This document shows, piece after piece, positions 6,322 through 7,270 of a stretch of 7,270 bases of DNA (the stretch's first letter is position 1; each line of letters starts with the position of its first letter). The notes under the pieces were generated by a model. That model was not told the DNA's origin and searched no databases. It was given only the letters and a program-made list of their open reading frames with translations. The translations under genes were made by a program, and so were the position numbers. The stretch comes from Paracoccaceae bacterium (GTDB taxonomy: Bacteria > Pseudomonadota > Alphaproteobacteria > Rhodobacterales > Rhodobacteraceae): contig NVQY01000201.1 in assembly GCA_002400675.1 (NCBI GenBank), positions 1 through 7,270 of the forward strand, written 5' to 3'.

Positions 6322-7270
6322 CTAGAAAAACGCCTGAAGCCCGGTCTGCGCCCGCCCCAGAATCAGCGCATGCACATCATGCGTGCCCTCATATGTGTTC
6401 ACGGTCTCAAGGTTCATCATGTGGCGAATAACGTGGAATTCCAACGAGATACCATTGCCACCATGCATGTCCCGCGCCATCCGCGCGATATCCAGCGCCT
6501 TGCCACAGTTGTTACGCTTGATGATCGAAATCATCTCGGGCGCGGCGCGGGCTTCGTCCATTAACCGCCCCACCCGCAGGCTCGCCTGAAGACCCAGCGT
6601 AATCTCGGTCTGCATATCCGCCAACTTACGTTGAAACAGCTGCGTCTGCGCCAGGGGCCGGTTGAACTGATGCCGGTCCAGCCCATATTGCCGCGCCGCA
6701 TGCCAGCACGATTCGGCCGCCCCCATGACCCCCCAGCTGATACCATAACGGGCCCGGTTCAAACATCCAAAAGGCCCTTTAAGTCCTTGAACATGTGGTA
6801 ACAAAGCGTCTTCGCCCACCTCGACCCCGTCCATCACGATTTCGCCGGTGATGGACGCGCGCAATGACATCTTGTTCTGGATTTTCGGCGCACTCAGCCC
6901 GGTCATCCCCTTTTCAAGGATAAAGCCACGGATTTTACCATCATGGGCGTCCGATTTGGCCCAGACCACAAACACATCGGCAATCGGCGCGTTGGAAATC
7001 CACATCTTGGATCCGGTCAGTTTATAGCCCGTCGGCGTCTTTTCGGCCTTGGTTTTCATCCCCGCAGGGTCACTTCCCGCGTCCGGTTCGGTCAAGCCGA
7101 AACAGCCGATGAATTCTCCGCTGGACAGCTTTGGCAGGTACTTTTGTCGTTGTTCTTCAGACCCATAGGCATAGATCGGATACATCACCAAAGAGGATTG
7201 CACCGACATCATTGACCGGTATCCGGAATCAACCCGCTCTACCTCGCGCGCCACCAATCCATAGCTGACA
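6322..7270 (-). CDS. gcdH: Glutaryl-CoA dehydrogenase, lacking its N-terminus at the window edge
   Basis: FAD-dependent acyl-CoA dehydrogenase that oxidises and decarboxylates glutaryl-CoA to crotonyl-CoA, on the lysine, tryptophan and odd-chain dicarboxylate routes. The last 315 residues are visible; the usual length is ~400, so some 80-90 are outside. The match to the glutaryl-CoA-specific group is strong: [20 protein letters not shown] near the edge (including the substrate-contacting arginine of GYRS), [92 protein letters not shown], and [17 protein letters not shown] with the catalytic glutamate of YEGTHD. These blocks separate it from short- and branched-chain acyl-CoA dehydrogenases. 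The frame is open to the right edge, so the TTG at 7257 is internal. The TAG stop (6324-6322) lies 3 bases before the E1 start, indicating an operon. Confidence 0.95.
   Translation of the reverse strand, partial: VSYGLVAREVERVDSGYRSMMSVQSSLVMYPIYAYGSEEQRQKYLPKLSSGEFIGCFGLTEPDAGSDPAGMKTKAEKTPTGYKLTGSKMWISNAPIADVFVVWAKSDAHDGKIRGFILEKGMTGLSAPKIQNKMSLRASITGEIVMDGVEVGEDALLPHVQGLKGPFGCLNRARYGISWGVMGAAESCWHAARQYGLDRHQFNRPLAQTQLFQRKLADMQTEITLGLQASLRVGRLMDEARAAPEMISIIKRNNCGKALDIARMARDMHGGNGISLEFHVIRHMMNLETVNTYEGTHDVHALILGRAQTGLQAFF

Noticed and set aside
7255..7257. TTG as the start of the acyl-CoA dehydrogenase
   Set aside because: Upstream codons in frame (VSYG) continue the glutaryl-CoA dehydrogenase family sequence, so the true start is outside the window.

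Overview
The window is GC-rich and densely coded. Gene content (valine, lysine/glutarate and alkane-type oxidation) and protein style suggest an alphaproteobacterium, probably Rhodobacteraceae (Roseobacter group). That placement is inference from family resemblance; no marker gene is present.

Layout. Bases 1-1385, plus strand: the 3' part of a 3-hydroxyisobutyryl-CoA hydrolase gene runs, with no stop codon, directly into a complete 3-hydroxyisobutyrate dehydrogenase gene (mmsB). These are consecutive steps of valine degradation. A convergent junction follows (1386-1401). Everything from 7270 back to 1402 is on the minus strand, in this transcription order: glutaryl-CoA dehydrogenase (gcdH, 5' end outside the window), then after 3 bases a single-chain E1 (alpha plus beta fused) of a branched-chain-type 2-oxo acid dehydrogenase, then a 139-base gap holding two adjacent perfect palindromes, then a cytochrome P450, whose stop overlaps the start (ATGA) of an AlkB-type membrane di-iron monooxygenase.

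How the genes may work together. The plus-strand pair converts 3-hydroxyisobutyryl-CoA to methylmalonate semialdehyde. The minus-strand set pairs two different terminal oxygenases with enzymes of acyl-CoA formation and glutaryl-CoA oxidation. One reading is terminal (omega) oxidation of an aliphatic chain feeding dicarboxylate breakdown that ends at glutaryl-CoA. Another is that gcdH and the E1 form a 2-oxoadipate/lysine module and the oxygenase pair is an unrelated neighbour. No ferredoxin, rubredoxin, reductase, E2 or E3 gene is visible in the window.

The points most worth checking are the missing stop between hydrolase and dehydrogenase, the translationally coupled P450-AlkB pair, and the palindromes upstream of it. 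I found no RNA genes, mobile elements, CRISPR arrays or long repeats.
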